This document shows, piece after piece, positions 45,586-57,745 of a stretch of 64,000 nucleotides of DNA. The stretch covers positions 264,378 to 328,377 of the forward strand of contig NJFT01000018.1 in assembly GCA_002221725.1 (NCBI GenBank), in the 5' to 3' direction. The position numbers and the translations under genes are program-made. The DNA comes from Scedosporium boydii. Lineage: Eukaryota > Ascomycota > Sordariomycetes > Microascales > Microascaceae. The notes under the pieces are model-generated. The model was not told where the DNA came from, did not search any database, and saw only the letters and a list, made by a program, of their open reading frames with translations. Position 1 is the stretch's first letter. The number at the start of each line of letters is the position of its first letter.

Positions 45586-48500
45586 TCACTCCACTTCCTC
45601 GATTTCAAGGCCAGAAGGTCTGTCACCTCCCCCATCGCGCTGATCATGGGCTCCCTCGTACCATCCGTCCACCGAATCTGTTTTTAAACGCGTTAGCCTG
45701 ACATCTTGTGATCCCGAAAGCTGAGCATAGAAAGGGGACAATGTTCATACACGTACCTGCAGATCTTCCGTCAGATCTCAGAGGTGGGAATCCATCCAGA
45801 TTTCCCCTGTCCTCCCCCTCTTCGTCCTCCGGTTCCTCGACAATCGGAATCGGATACCATCCTTCGCTCGTCCGGTAAAACGAGCCTCCCTCGACGCCCA
45901 CGGGCGCTGAATGCCACCATCTTCCCCTGGGGCGAGATCTCCTCCCCCCCTAGGCGAAGGAGGGAGGCTGATCATGGCCGTGACCGAGCCCAGGAGGAGG
46001 ATACCCCGAAGGGCCACCGAAGGCTGACTCTGCCGGTTCTTGATTGACCGACGCCGCGACTTGGGGGTTGCCTAGGATGTCGCGGCCATCACGAGGCGCG
46101 CTCCGAGCCCGGTTTCCAGGCCGACTGGCCCACTCGTCAAACGAGCTGGTGTCCCAAGGATAGGGAACTGGTTCTCCCCTCTCGTTCGTATAGGCGGGCG
46201 CCCAGGAAGAGGCGAAAGGGTTGTTGCCGTCGTTTTGAGGTCGAGGTCCCTGGCCGTTGTTATGGGCGTGGTTGGCAGCGGCATGGTTTTGCGTCTCGTG
46301 AGGGGCGGCAGCACCTGTTGCATGTAGGAAAGCGCCACCGTCACCGTTGTCTGTCTGATGAACTGGCGTGGTAGGGCCGCGGTTGCCGTCATTGCCCAAG
46401 CCGTACTGGGGATCGTTGCTGGGGCCTGGGCCGTGGTTGAGGCCATAATTGGGACCCCAATTATGTCCACGACTGTGACCATCCTCCAGGCCACCGTTGG
46501 GGTTGAGGTTGGACCCACTGTTCATGCCATGATTGGGATTGTGGTCGGGGTCAAAGTTTGGGTCAAAGTGATGGATGACATTAGGGTCGTAGCTCATGCC
46601 ACCAAAGTCGGCGCCATAATTCATGCCAAGGTCGGGGACACCATTTTGGCCGTGATTCATGCCAAAATTGGCGGAATGGTTGGGGATATGGTTCGGGTCA
46701 AAGTCAGAGCCGTAGTTGAGACCATCGTCGTCACCTTCCTCATACATGTCATCGTATGCCTCCTCGGGCTCGTGGTCATTCCAAGAACTGGGACCGGCAG
46801 CGCCTGCCATATTAAAAGCGTTATGGGCAGGCTGGTGGTAATTGACGCCGGCGGCTGGGGAAGGAGCATAGGGCTGAGCCATGCCATGTCCATGGTGCAA
46901 TCCATGGTGCAATCCATGATTCAGGTTCGGCTGAACACCCCCATGTATGTATCCATAGCCGGGGTCACCGCCACCATACAAGGGCTCGCCTTCGTCGATG
47001 TTTGGGTGAGCCCGACTCCCAGAAGGTATGGCCGTGCGTGGAGGTGGGAAGATGGCGTCTTCACCGAGCTCGAGGTAATCTTCCCCAAAAGTGTCCAATG
47101 AAAAGAATCGAGACCAAGAGTCACTAGACTGTCCTCCCAGGCCTTCGCGGCGGGAATTATAAGCCGACGACGCCATTTCAAAGTCGCGGTTGGGGTGCAT
47201 AGAAGGTGGCATCGTACTACTGCCCGCAAAAGAGGCCCCATGACGACGTGCGCCGCTTATGATACGATGGTTACGGTTAGAGACTGTTTCGGCTTGCGAA
47301 ATGTGCACATCTGAGTCGAACCGAGCGTTAGAGGTATTGCGCGACCCATCCCTGACGCGTGGGAGATCGGATTGAGGCCCGTGAGAAAAGCCGGCATGCT
47401 CCGGTGCAGAGCTTGAGGGAATATTGGATCCATGAGCTGTGGAATCACTTATGCCACGCTTGGAAGAGCTCCTGCTCGACTTGCTAGCACCCGCATTGCG
47501 ACCGGACGAGCTGGATTCGCCGTGGGTACTGTTCCGGCCTGGCTGGGTGCTTTTACCTTTACCACGAGCTAGGCTGCCACTGGATGTTCGTCCCTTAGGG
47601 GAAGAGTGCGCCACGCTCGACGAAGAAACTCGCCTGCCAGCAGCCACTCGAGCCTTTGAATAACTCTTGCTGGATTTCCCTAGTGTCGAGGCGCTGTCGC
47701 CGTCCGAGCTTGTGTCCGACTCCTCATCGTGAGGGCCTGAGGCGAACGTCTTGGACATCCTAAGGCCTTGGCCTCTGACGGGTTGTTTACCTTTCTTATC
47801 CTTAGGATCGATGTTAGACTGGATATCACCATCTACCTCCACGGCCCGTTTTGAGGCCTTGGTTGGATTTGAAGCTCGAGACTTGGGATTCTTGATGGGC
47901 CTGGGGGAGGGGCCGGGGTCAGGATCATCGTCGGTCGACGGAGAATGACTGACGCTGCTGACCTTCGATTGGGTAGTAGACTTAGAGTGTCGACCACTCT
48001 CCTTCAGGATGCCGTGTACCTTAGGTGTGGTATCCGGAGTCTCTTCGGATTCCCGCAACTGCTTAGTCGACTTGGATCCATGGACGAAAAGCTGCTTATA
48101 ACGCTGCATTACTTTATCGTTGCCAACAAGGGAATCCGAGAAGAACTCGTCATCGAGAAGGATGCCCATCTTATCCCGGTCGCCAGGGCTGTTAGATTGA
48201 AATGATACTTGCGACGGAGGCATAGACTGAAAAAGATTTTTTTTTTTTAGCACATCTACCACGGAGTAGGCGGCAAATAGAAAAGGCAAATAAAAAATGA
48301 CTTACGTCAAGATCGCCGTCCTCCTCACCCAACTCGGATCCGAGTTGGCGAGCCTTGGTGTGAATAATGCATTCTTCACAAAAGTTCGCGATGACCCGGT
48401 GCTGGGCCTCGGGCTTCAGCTTAATAAACTCTTTCGAACGAACTTGACCGCAGTGGAAACAAAACTGCTCGAAACCCCGGGAGGGTTCTTCTTTGAAGGC

Positions 48501-49559
48501 CTCGAGCCGGGCAACTTGACACTTCGTGCAAAAGTTGCGACGCTGAACTCCACCATGGATATGGTGGAATTGAGGTGAACGCACAAGGTCGCAGTCCGAG
48601 CAGACGTGGATGCTACGCGTGTGGCCGAAGACCTGGCGGCTGCTTGCCTGACTGGCACGTCGGGCGACACTCTCATGCCGGCCACTATGATATCGACCAC
48701 TCTCTCGTCGACGGACTCGACGACGGCCCTCACCGTAAACTTCCTTGCGTGAGCGAATAGATGATGTGTGGCGTCGCGGAGGAGACTCCTCGTAGTCATC
48801 ATCGGAGAAATACGCTTGGCTTGAGTCGCCGCTCTCGTCTGTGAAGTCGCCATGATGGTGACTGGAATAGCGCTTCTGCGAAGAGGAAGCAGCCCGCGAC
48901 TTTGAAGAAGGAGTTCTATGACGCGACTTGTAGAGTCAAGTGTTAGCTAGGGAGAACACCACTGTCAGGGTTAGGTAAGTGCTTACAGTATGGGCATGAG
49001 TGATGCTTCGCCTGACGACTCGGTCTCGGTTGCGAGTCTCTTTGCGAGAACGCACCGGCCTTTCTCCTTCGGAGTACTCATCATACTCCTCTTCCTCGTG
49101 GATTGTCCTGGGAAGAGCCGGTGCCCTTTTACCTCGTAGGGTCACGACTCGCAGAAGACCTTTCCACGAAGGGAGTCTGAGCTTGGAACGCTTCTTTTCA
49201 CTACCCTGAGAAGATACTCTTCTGATAGATCAACAATACTGGTCAGCAATGAATGGCGGAATAAAAGTGCGTAACGGGGCGTCAGGTTTGGGATTTTTGG
49301 GTGAATATTAGGGATAGAGGCAGCCTAGAGGCGTAGGAGGACTAAGAGTGACAGAAAGCTTCCTTGCTAGGGTAGGTCTTGATTCCTCCAACCCCACGAG
49401 AGCAAAGCTCAGAGGAGATCCGAAACTAAGTAGATCTATCTTGTGTACAAGGAAAGGAGATGACAAGTGGGGACTGAGTAGAGTAAGAAACGAAGACAAG
49501 ACTCACTGTTCCGCTGGAGCGTACGTCGCCGCGCGTCGTGCCTTGATATGAGGAGGCAT
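45586..49559 (-). CDS. Unknown 1130-aa protein with four CxxC modules and Asn/Gly/His-rich tail
   Basis: Exons (minus): 49559-49507, 49221-48987, 48926-48306, 48226-46005, 45926-45757, 45677-45586, giving 1130 aa; all phases agree. The N-terminus is basic and Ser/Arg-rich. Late in exon 3, four CxxC pairs follow one another: VCSDCDLVRSPQF, NFCTKCQVARLEAF, QFCFHCGQVRSKEF and NFCEECIIHTKAR, probably two zinc sites. After exon 3 the protein is disordered: Ser/Lys-rich, then an Asn/Gly/His/Asp-rich region (46.2-46.9 kb) of short degenerate repeats such as DPNHNPNHGMNSG and HGLHHGLHHGHGM. The last exons give an acidic end (SEGWYPIPIVEEPEDEEGED; SGLEIEEVE). Intron 5 is 78 nt, a multiple of three, and holds an in-frame TAG at 45950. 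I do not recognise the family; a nucleic-acid or chromatin role is only a guess. Confidence 0.78.
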
Positions 49560-50892
49560 TGTAAAATACTTTTTGCCAAAACGAATCTAACGGGGTCTTC
49601 CTAGTCATATTGTCAGCTAGCTACCTGCTACTTGATAGGAAACGGTATCCCTTTCCCACATACCTTGCTGGTATAGGTGTTGGTACAGAGAGAAAAGTGA
49701 ATTTAGAGATGAAACCTTGGTAGAGTCTTCGACGCGGTCAGCGAGGATCTTCTCCAAGAAGGTTCACGACGTCGGCGCTCCTCCGCGGGACGGCCAGCCG
49801 CAAGAAAAGGATATAGTGGCATGCCGGGAGAAATACTCACATACGCCTAAGGGTAGGCTCTGGAATGGGATGGTGCTTCCGCTCCCCAAATGTCGCGAGA
49901 TCCAGATGATGGGCCGACGCGTTTGGGAGAGCAGTTGAGCGCGTCAACAATGCTGAAACGATGAAACGAAACGTGGACAGAGTAAGACTGGGATAAGAAC
50001 GAGATGTAAAGATGGGTTGAGGATAATACCAGCCTCCTTTTGATGAGAAGACTGGTGTTTTGATGGATGGAGGTAGATGAGATGATGGAGATGTGAGAAT
50101 CAAAGATGGGATGAGGGTTGAAAGAGGATGGCTTGTTTGATTTAGGGTGAAGAGATGAGATCTAGCTGAGCTCTGCCCTTCAGGGCTTTGCTTAGTCGCT
50201 GCAAAAGACATATCCGTGAGGAAGGAAGCTTGAGGTATTTGGCGATGCAGCATGCTATCGTGGAATGCGGGAGTTTCTAGTTCATCCTCGAAGAGCTCAT
50301 GCCTTGGACAGTTGGACACCTCAAGCAAGGGCAGGGAGACATGTAAGTAAGTTCACTCTAAGGAGATGCTGTGCATATAAGAGCAGTCACCAGACTTTTG
50401 TAGTAGCCATGAAGATATGATCTCTAGAGGAGTGGAATGGAGATCAGGTTCTGGACTCTGGATAGAAGGAGAACCTTTTGCACTTGCAAGTGAATCCTGG
50501 GTGTAAGTGAACATTTGTGGTAAAGGAGCAGGGGGACAAAACCATCTAGAATGCCACCAAGGATAGGGACATTAGAAGGATATACCTGGAATAGACACTG
50601 TAAGGCATGTTGGTGCGATGGCAAACTTTCGATCATGAGGAGTGTTAAATCAGCATTTCGTTGATACATAGTACAGTGGTGGTATCGGCCCCTTTTCCCT
50701 TTGTCAACGTCCTTGTTATTCCTTAAGCTCTAATAGGAAAAAAAAAAGTGCAAAAAGACATGGCAGGGAAAGTGAGTTGCAAAAAGAAAAAGGAAAGGAA
50801 AAAACACGTCTCATTTAAACGTCTATACGCAGGCCAGATCCCATTGCTTTTAAGAAAAGAGGAAAACCTCAAGTTGCAGCTCTTGAGGAAGC
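49560..50892. other. Intergenic: promoter of the CxxC gene, 3' flank of STT3
   Basis: 1.3 kb without a supportable gene. A minus-strand frame at 49837-50328 is Ser/Thr/Pro/His-rich because the strand is pyrimidine-rich. It has no motif and most likely reflects leader or promoter DNA of the CxxC gene. Confidence 0.5.
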
Positions 50893-53525
50893 TTAGTCAA
50901 CTCGGAGAACACGCTGGCCGCGCTTCTTGGGCGTTCTCTTCTTCTTCTGGCCCCTGTCAAACGCGGCGGCCGTGGCGTGGTTACGGCCGAGGTTATCAAG
51001 ATCCTTCACCTTGTAGATGCGGATGATCCAGTTCTCGCTGGTGAAGGCCTCTTCGAGCGTGTCGAGGACGGGGCCCTTCTCGGGGAGACGCGAGCCTCGG
51101 ACACGGTCGTGGGCCTGACCGGGAGGGAAGAGCGTGTTGTAGTTGTAATACGACAACTTGTACCTGTTCATGAGATTAGTGACGCTACACCGCACTAGAC
51201 TGGACTGTTTACTTACATCAAGCTGTTCTTCATCGTATCAGTGGCTCCATCGTCAACCCTGTACTCGCCACGAGAAGTGAAGAAAGCTCGCTCCTGAACC
51301 TCGTCGGGCCAGATACCCTCGGCGATTCGCACCATCCAGAGGAACTTGTTAATGTCGTCACCGGAGTAGCCCAAGAGACCACCAAAGACGACGAGAACGT
51401 AGTCTACCTCGTGCTGGCGCATGATGGGATAGCTAACCTCCTCTCGAGAGGCCATAGCCTTGCCGACAGTGGCGATGTGGGTGTTGTTCCAGGTATTGTT
51501 GTCAACAAGGGTAGGGCGGTCAGCCATCCCTCCAATCTGGTAACCATAATCCCACCAGGCCATAATCTTGGCATCCTCCTTGGTGTTCTGTCGCAGCCAC
51601 TGGTAGGCCTCACGGTAATCATCGATGATGTGCTGTGATCCGTCCGGAAGACGACTAGCCAGCACCACGGACGGCGAAGAATAGGCATTGGAGGTGACCC
51701 AAGTGCAGTGAAGCACAAAGACAATGAGGTACACGATCGCGGCGGACGTAATGCCGAGCTTGGACAAGGTCGAGAAGATCCCGACGTACGGCTTGCTAGT
51801 CGAGCGTAGGCCGCCAGATTTAGCCTTCTTAGGGGGGCCCTCCGCGCCTTCCTCTTGGGGATTGTGGTCCGCGGGTGCCGGGGAACTGATGTCTACGAAG
51901 GCATCGAGAATCTGAGACAGGGCAACAGCCGCGGAGACGCAGACGACAGGAGTTAGAGTCAACATGAGACGGACCATGACACCAGCGAAGTAACTGGAAA
52001 ACAGTGCGTAGATCACGATGAAGATGTGCTCGTCCTCGAGTTGTTGGAAGCAGAGGTACACACCGGCGGGGAACAGCCAGATGAGGAAGTTAAGGTCGAA
52101 GAAGAAGGCAGGCCAGGCGGTGGGCTGATGCTCGGAGACAGAGGCAATGATGGGGATGTGGATCTTGGCATAGGCCGTATCCCAAAGCGAGTAGAACCGA
52201 CCGCTCCAAGGTGCAATGTACCCGAGAGAGGTCAATACTAGCAGGCCGGAGACACCAAGACCAACGATACCGCCGACCAGAGTGTAGAGGAAGGTCTTCC
52301 ATTGATGACTCGAGACGGTCGGGCGCACAAATTCGACGAAACCGAGGAGCTGCATCAGACCAAAGACACCTGTACAAAAGTCAGTCTGTGGTCTACGGTA
52401 GATTGTTTCGTTCTCGAGGCCCTCATGTATCTGTACTTACCCAGCGCAGGCATGTGCTCGCTAGTCCTAATGGGATTGAAGTTGACGAACGGAATTTGCA
52501 TGCTGGCCAGAGTCCCGAGAGCGTACCAGGTCGTGTAGCTCACATATAGCCTGGAGCTATAGCGGCCCATGCCCGTCAGGACAAAGGCATGGAAAGGAAT
52601 CATACAAGTGATGAAGACATATCCACCCCACGAGGCAACCATGTAGCCGTAGAAGAGGGCACAGAGAGCACCCCAGAACATGGAGCCCAACTTCAAGGCC
52701 TTGATCCAGAGGTAGAAGGTGAAGACAAGGAGGAAGATGGCAATGGCCTCGTTATCGTAGCTTCCGGCGACGGAACGGGAGATGTATCCTGGAGCGATAC
52801 CCATGAACAACGCGGCCAGGAGACCCGCCGAGGGTGACGTAGTCATCTCATTGGTAAGGAGGTACGCGGCTACGGCTGTCAAGCCGGAGAAAGCGGGGGC
52901 TAGGAGAACACAGATGTTTCGAATATCAACGGGAACCGTAAGGGCGCGGAGAGTATGGTAGATGACGCTACTGGTAACCATCAATCCTGGGAAAAGGGTA
53001 CCTCCGGTAACCCGACCGAGAGGGTGCCAGGTTCGATCATCGAACCAATCCCAGAATTGGTAGTATCCATTGGCGACAAGGTACTTGGTTGCTCGAAAGT
53101 TGAACCACGGGTCGACTATAGAGGCCAAGGTTAGCCAGAGGTCTAGAAGAGGGCGAATTGGCTCAAAGATGAGGTGCGAACTCACATTCATGGATAATAC
53201 TCTCAAAGCCTGGAGAGAAGGATACGGTTAGCTAGCTGGATTCCCAGAGTCCCTAAAGGCGATAGGGCATGATTTGCGGCAAATATTGGGTAGACACGAC
53301 CTGCGATAGTCGCAGAAACTTGACGCGTCGAGCTCAATGAGGTCAAGCCAAGGACGGGCCAAGAGTGAGGGTGGAGGCGATGGTGAGGGTCAACTTACGA
53401 ATGACGGAGAAGAGACGACTGGCGATGGCAGCAGCGGCGATTAGACAGAGAATGACGACGCGAAAAAGGGCTCTGCTGTTTTCGCTAGCGACTCCTGAGA
53501 GCGCGTCCAGAGACTTGGCCGACAT
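50893..53525 (-). CDS. STT3: Oligosaccharyltransferase catalytic subunit STT3
   Basis: Exons (minus): 53525-53399, 53209-53186, 53115-52441, 52369-51217, 51163-50893, giving 749 aa. It transfers the lipid-linked glycan to Asn in N-x-S/T sequons in the ER lumen. Key motifs: FESIIHEFDPWFNFRATKYL in the first luminal loop (D of the DxD-type metal site region), a second acidic motif near GSYDNEAIAIF, SVSEHQPTAWPAFFFD (about 353-368) and the sequon-binding WWDYGYQIGG (WWDYG at 547-551), with NNTWNNTHIATVGKAM after it. About a dozen membrane helices precede the luminal C-terminal domain, which ends basic (KKKRTPKKRGQR). Exon 2 is only 24 nt. It is divergent from ATP synthase subunit e. Confidence 0.96.
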
Positions 53526-53964
53526 TTTGGCTGTTGATGTCGGAATTCTCTGGACAGGTTGTGAAGTTGACGATGGTTGTTCAAGATACCATTTACCTTC
53601 GAGTCTCAGCTGCACTGACTTGCTCGAAAACGTGAGAAGGACAGCTTGGAGCTTATGCGTCGTGGTGTAGCTGGAACAACAAAGGGGGGCGTGTGGGTAG
53701 AATGGATGGTACGTACTTGGACACTTTGATTAGAATTAACCGACGTTGTGCCGCTCGGCTGGTTTGCAGGAAATTTCATGGCGTTATTTCCCGAGCTGTT
53801 TTTCTGACCCTTCACACGCAGATAAACGCATCCGATCCTTTCAATCGCCGTCACGACGTCCGACCGGACCAATTGGTATCGCTGTCCAGCCTCGACTTTC
53901 GTCCTTAAAGTCCCTGCCTTCCTCGACAAGTCCCCGGTGCGCAACCCGGCCTAGAACAATCGCA
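53526..53964. promoter_or_regulatory. Shared divergent promoter, STT3 / ATP synthase subunit e
   Basis: 439 bp separate the two start codons. It must hold both promoters and leaders. No specific factor site was assigned. Confidence 0.6.
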
Positions 53965-54520
53965 ATGTCTACCTCCGCTGGTGTTAATGTATGTGGTTCC
54001 ATGTCCCCGGTCCACTCTCGCATCCACGTCTATCCCGGCTCCTTTGCCAATCGACGCCGGGCGATAGCGACGAAAGGCGGACCTGCGATTACGAGGTCCT
54101 TGGGTTGGCCATGGTCGCAAACTAACATCGGACATCTCTAGGTACTTCGGTACTCTGCTCTTGCCCTCGGTGTCTTCTACGGCTTCACCCACCAGAGGAA
54201 GATCACGGCTACCCAGAAGGCTGAGGCCGACAAGCGCGAGTACCAGCGCAAGGAGGCTTTAATAAACCAGGCCAAGTCCGAGTATGCTCGGATTAAGAAC
54301 CCGCCCGTTGCCTCCGCCGCCAATGAGAGTATGTCCTGTCACGCTGATGCGCTAAGGCTCCAGCTATCATCCGACCTTGCCCCTCATAACACCCTTTCAA
54401 TTCTTCCTGGATTGCTCTTGTGGGCCTCAACTAACTCGCAACTTAGCCATCCGCGATCCCATGGATCCCAAGTTCGATCTAGAAGCCTACTTCCAGACCT
54501 TGATGAAGGAGAACCCATAA
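53965..54520 (+). CDS. ATP synthase subunit e, mitochondrial (Tim11-type)
   Basis: Exons 53965-53988, 54142-54328, 54447-54520 encode 94 aa. The first exon is just eight codons (MSTSAGVN). Next comes VLRYSALALGVFYGFTHQRK, a single membrane helix with the GxxxG-like spacing of subunit e, then a charged helix (ADKREYQRKEALINQAKSEY) and the end FDLEAYFQTLMKENP. Subunit e sits in the F1Fo ATP synthase dimer interface of the inner mitochondrial membrane and supports dimerisation and cristae shape. Length and motif order match fungal homologues. The short first exon makes the gene easy to miss. Confidence 0.92.
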
Positions 54521-55591
54521 ACGATCCCCGAATGGTGTAATGCGTGGGGGTTTGGAGAGAAAAGTCTTGAGGGGAGATGTCGGTTAGGCCACTCATGAGC
54601 GAGACAAAAAAAAGTGTGGCTTGAGTTTTCTGGAGCGTGTCCTGTGAACGGGAATGTTCTTGCGCGGCGGTCTTCTGTATGACCGGAGGCCGGCTTCTAA
54701 AAACTACATAGAGGTTTCCTTGCGTCTCTTGTTTTATTTTGCTGTATATGTGTACAATACACACTGAAGAATAGATGACAATTAACCTAGTATCGACTGT
54801 ACGCGAACCAACCCATCAATGCCCTCCGTTCCCAATACCAGTTGACAATTCGCCCTCGATCTTGGTCCAGCCCTCAAGGTCAGGAAGAGGAGGAGGAAGT
54901 GACATAGTAGCCGCGGAATGGTTAGGTAACCCTCATGGAACCATCCGTGCAATCCAGTTACTTTGCGTGGGTGCTGGCTCCCCAGCATTATCCACCGGAG
55001 GCCCAGTGAATCCGTTGTCGGTTTGAATGCTCGTTCAGCATATCCACTAGACCTCAACCAGAAACTCTATATAGGATCTTCATACAAGCAATCTGTAATT
55101 GTATTTAATCGATAGATCCCTTGGGAGATGTGCCTCGCTATCCTGGGCCGATTCATGAGAGAACCTGGAGTACCCTGGTCGTCTGATTTATATGGTCATA
55201 TTCTGAGAATTCGTTTGCCGAGCACGGACCATCTCCTTCTTAACACATCAATGGCTTGCAGAGGTACTAAGTACAACCAACTAACGACTGAGGTACTTCA
55301 TACAGGCAAAAGTAATAGGGAGAGTGCGACCAAGTCGCGGACGCGCAACAAAAATATCCAGGACAAAGAGGACAGCGACTCAGTCTGTCCAACGACCGAT
55401 TCCCTTATCAGCATCATTTCCACCTAGCCCAGACGCTTTTGATACGACTTTATTACATCCTTGGCTAGTAATACCAACGACATAGCCTATTCCTCCTTCC
55501 TGACGCTTGCGAATCCTGAGTACTCAGGATCCATCCCCATCTTTCGTTGGCGGACGTCACCAGTCCGACATGCTAGATTCGATTCGAGAAA
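54521..55591. other. Intergenic: ATP e 3' flank and dynein intermediate chain promoter
   Basis: 1.07 kb without a gene. Near-copies of the TACTTCGTA motif (tactaagta at about 55265, tacttcata at about 55293) are present. Nothing else was found. Confidence 0.5.
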
Positions 55592-57745
55592 ATGCAGAGC
55601 CGTCGAGATGAGATTCTCGCAAAGAAGGCGAGGCTTGCGGAGTTAAAGCAGCAAAGAGTGTTGAGAGCTGCCCAGGCAGGCAGCAGACAAAGTATTGGTG
55701 CTTCGCTTGATGTATGGTAGCTCCGCTATCTCGTTTGGGCTTGCAACCAGGAGAGCTTCTATACTGACAATTTTGATCTCGTGTGTTTCTAGATCGTATC
55801 ACCTACCCCAGGACGCGATGACCGCCGCTCTATCGAGGACTTGATTAATAGCCTAGTCGGCGACAGGCCAGTTTCCACATCTACTGCCGGTGCTGCGTCG
55901 CCGGCTAGACGGGGCAGTAGGCCAAACAGTGTACTCAGCGCAGGAGAGGTCAGCACCGAGACTTCTGAATATGCAGCTCCCTCGACGGCTGCTGTGTCGG
56001 CGGCCCAAGGCCCTCCGCCAGCTCTTACCACCGCTCCGCTTACGACGATATACGAATGTCCGCCCTCTCCCGTCAAGGAGATCTTCTCATATAACAAGGG
56101 AGTGCAGACAATGGAGGAATGGGTACCGCCTAGCCGACAAAGAGCCTACTCCCTTTCAGATACCGAAGATGTCGGGGTAACGGCGACACCAAGCAAGCGC
56201 TTAAGCCGGAGGGAGCGCGATCGGGAAGAAGAGATCCGGCAGAGCATCAGGCGAGAGATTGAGGAGGAGCTCAAGGCTACCAAAGATATGATGTCAGAAG
56301 GCGTTTTACAATCTACAAACGCGATAGCAACGAACAACTTCCCACTGAGGCAGCTTACGTCGGAAGAATTGAACGCGGTCATGTCATCTGACGAACTCAT
56401 CGAGTTCATGGACAAGTCATCTAAGGTCATCGAGCGAGCTCTCGACCAAGAATATGATATCCTAATCGACTATGCGCAAACGGGACTCGACATCGAGGAA
56501 GAAGACGACGAGACGGGAAATACGGGAGGAAAGGGAAAGCGGAGAGTCAAGGAAGTCATTCAGTACTTCAACGACAGGTGGTCCAACAAGCGAATGATTA
56601 GCGGTGTTGAATTTTCGCCCAAGTTCCCCGAGCTACTTCTCGCCTCCTACACCAACAACCCCACGGCGCCCCACGAGCCGGATGGAATCGTCCAAGTATG
56701 GAATCAACACATGCATGACAGGGCTGAATTTGTATTCCACGCTCAGTCGGATGTGTTGACGGCGCGGTTCTCGCCCTTCCACCAGAATCTCATTATCGGA
56801 GGCACATACAGCGGGCAGGTGCTGCTCTGGGACACGCGCGCCAAATCGGCGCCGGTGCAAAAGACGCCCCTGACGGGCTACGGGCACACTCACCCGATCT
56901 ACTCGATTGAGATTGTTGGTACGCAGAACGCCAACAACATTATTTCGTCCTCTACAGATGGCGTGGTGTGCGCCTGGAGCATGGATGTGTTTGCGCAGCC
57001 ACAAGAGATGTTGGAGCTCAAGGCACCGTCTCCCGCCAAGATCGAGGACGTCAGTCCCACTTGCTTCTCCTTCCCCGACGGCGACCCCACGTTCTTCCTC
57101 GTGGGCACGGAGGAGGGCACAATCTACCCCTGTCACAGGTATAACCGCGCCGGGGCCAAAGCCGGTATCGACTCGGACTTTAGCTACAAGGGCCATACGG
57201 CCCCAGTCATGTCCGTCGACTTCCATCCGGCGCGCGGCCCGGTGGATCTGGGAGACTTTGTGCTATCGTCATCACTGGACTGGAGTGTGAAGCTGTGGAA
57301 GGTGCGAGCTCCGGCCGCCACCTCGACAGCAGGTACCACGGAGGGCAACATGACGCCGCTCCTGGAATTCGTCCGAGAAGACGTCGTGTACGACGCCAAG
57401 TGGTCCCCCATCAAGCCCGGCGTATTCGCGCTCGTCGACGGCGCCGGCTCACTGGAGTTTTGGGACATTACGGTCGAGACGGAAGAGCCCGTTTCGAGGA
57501 TATCGCCGAGCGCCCGTAAGGGTGCCAGGACGATGCTCTCCAAGAGCCTAAACAAGCTCGCGTGGGAGCAGACCGAGGGCAGGCGTATCGCTACGGGAGG
57601 GATTGATGGATCGGTTACGGTGTTTGAGGTTGCTTCGGGGCTTGGTGGGAAGGAGGATCTAAAGGCGGAGGAGTGGACGAATGTGAAGAAGCTGATAAAT
57701 AGGGTGGAGGCGGCTGGGCCAGGCGAGGTCTTCCTACTCTCCTAA
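55592..57745 (+). CDS. Cytoplasmic dynein 1 intermediate chain
   Basis: Exons 55592-55711 and 55793-57745 encode 690 aa. Exon 1 gives the N-terminal helix that binds p150-Glued/NudE (RRDEILAKKARLAELKQQRV). A disordered stretch follows, with a GVQT tetrapeptide around FSYNKGVQTMEEW that fits a light-chain LC8 binding site, then a second acidic/basic helix (SRRERDREEEIRQSIRREIE). From about residue 320 a WD40 propeller occupies the rest (QVLLWDTRAK; GVVCAWSMDV; GHTAPVMSVDFHP; WSVKLWKV; SLEFWDI). It links the motor to dynactin and cargo; in filamentous fungi this powers nuclear and early endosome transport in hyphae. The identity is clear. Confidence 0.94.

Noticed and set aside
45902..45952. 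Stop-codon read-through at TAG 45950
   Set aside because: A normal GT-AG intron (46004-45927) removes the stop and keeps frame, which is simpler; it remains testable.
46358..47101. Plus-strand 247-codon ORF (Val/Met-rich)
   Set aside because: It is an antisense shadow of the Asn/Gly/His-rich repeat region.
49837..50328. Minus-strand 163-codon ORF upstream of the CxxC gene
   Set aside because: Its Ser/Thr/Pro bias reflects a pyrimidine-rich leader; the downstream ATG at 49559 gives a complete gene model without it.
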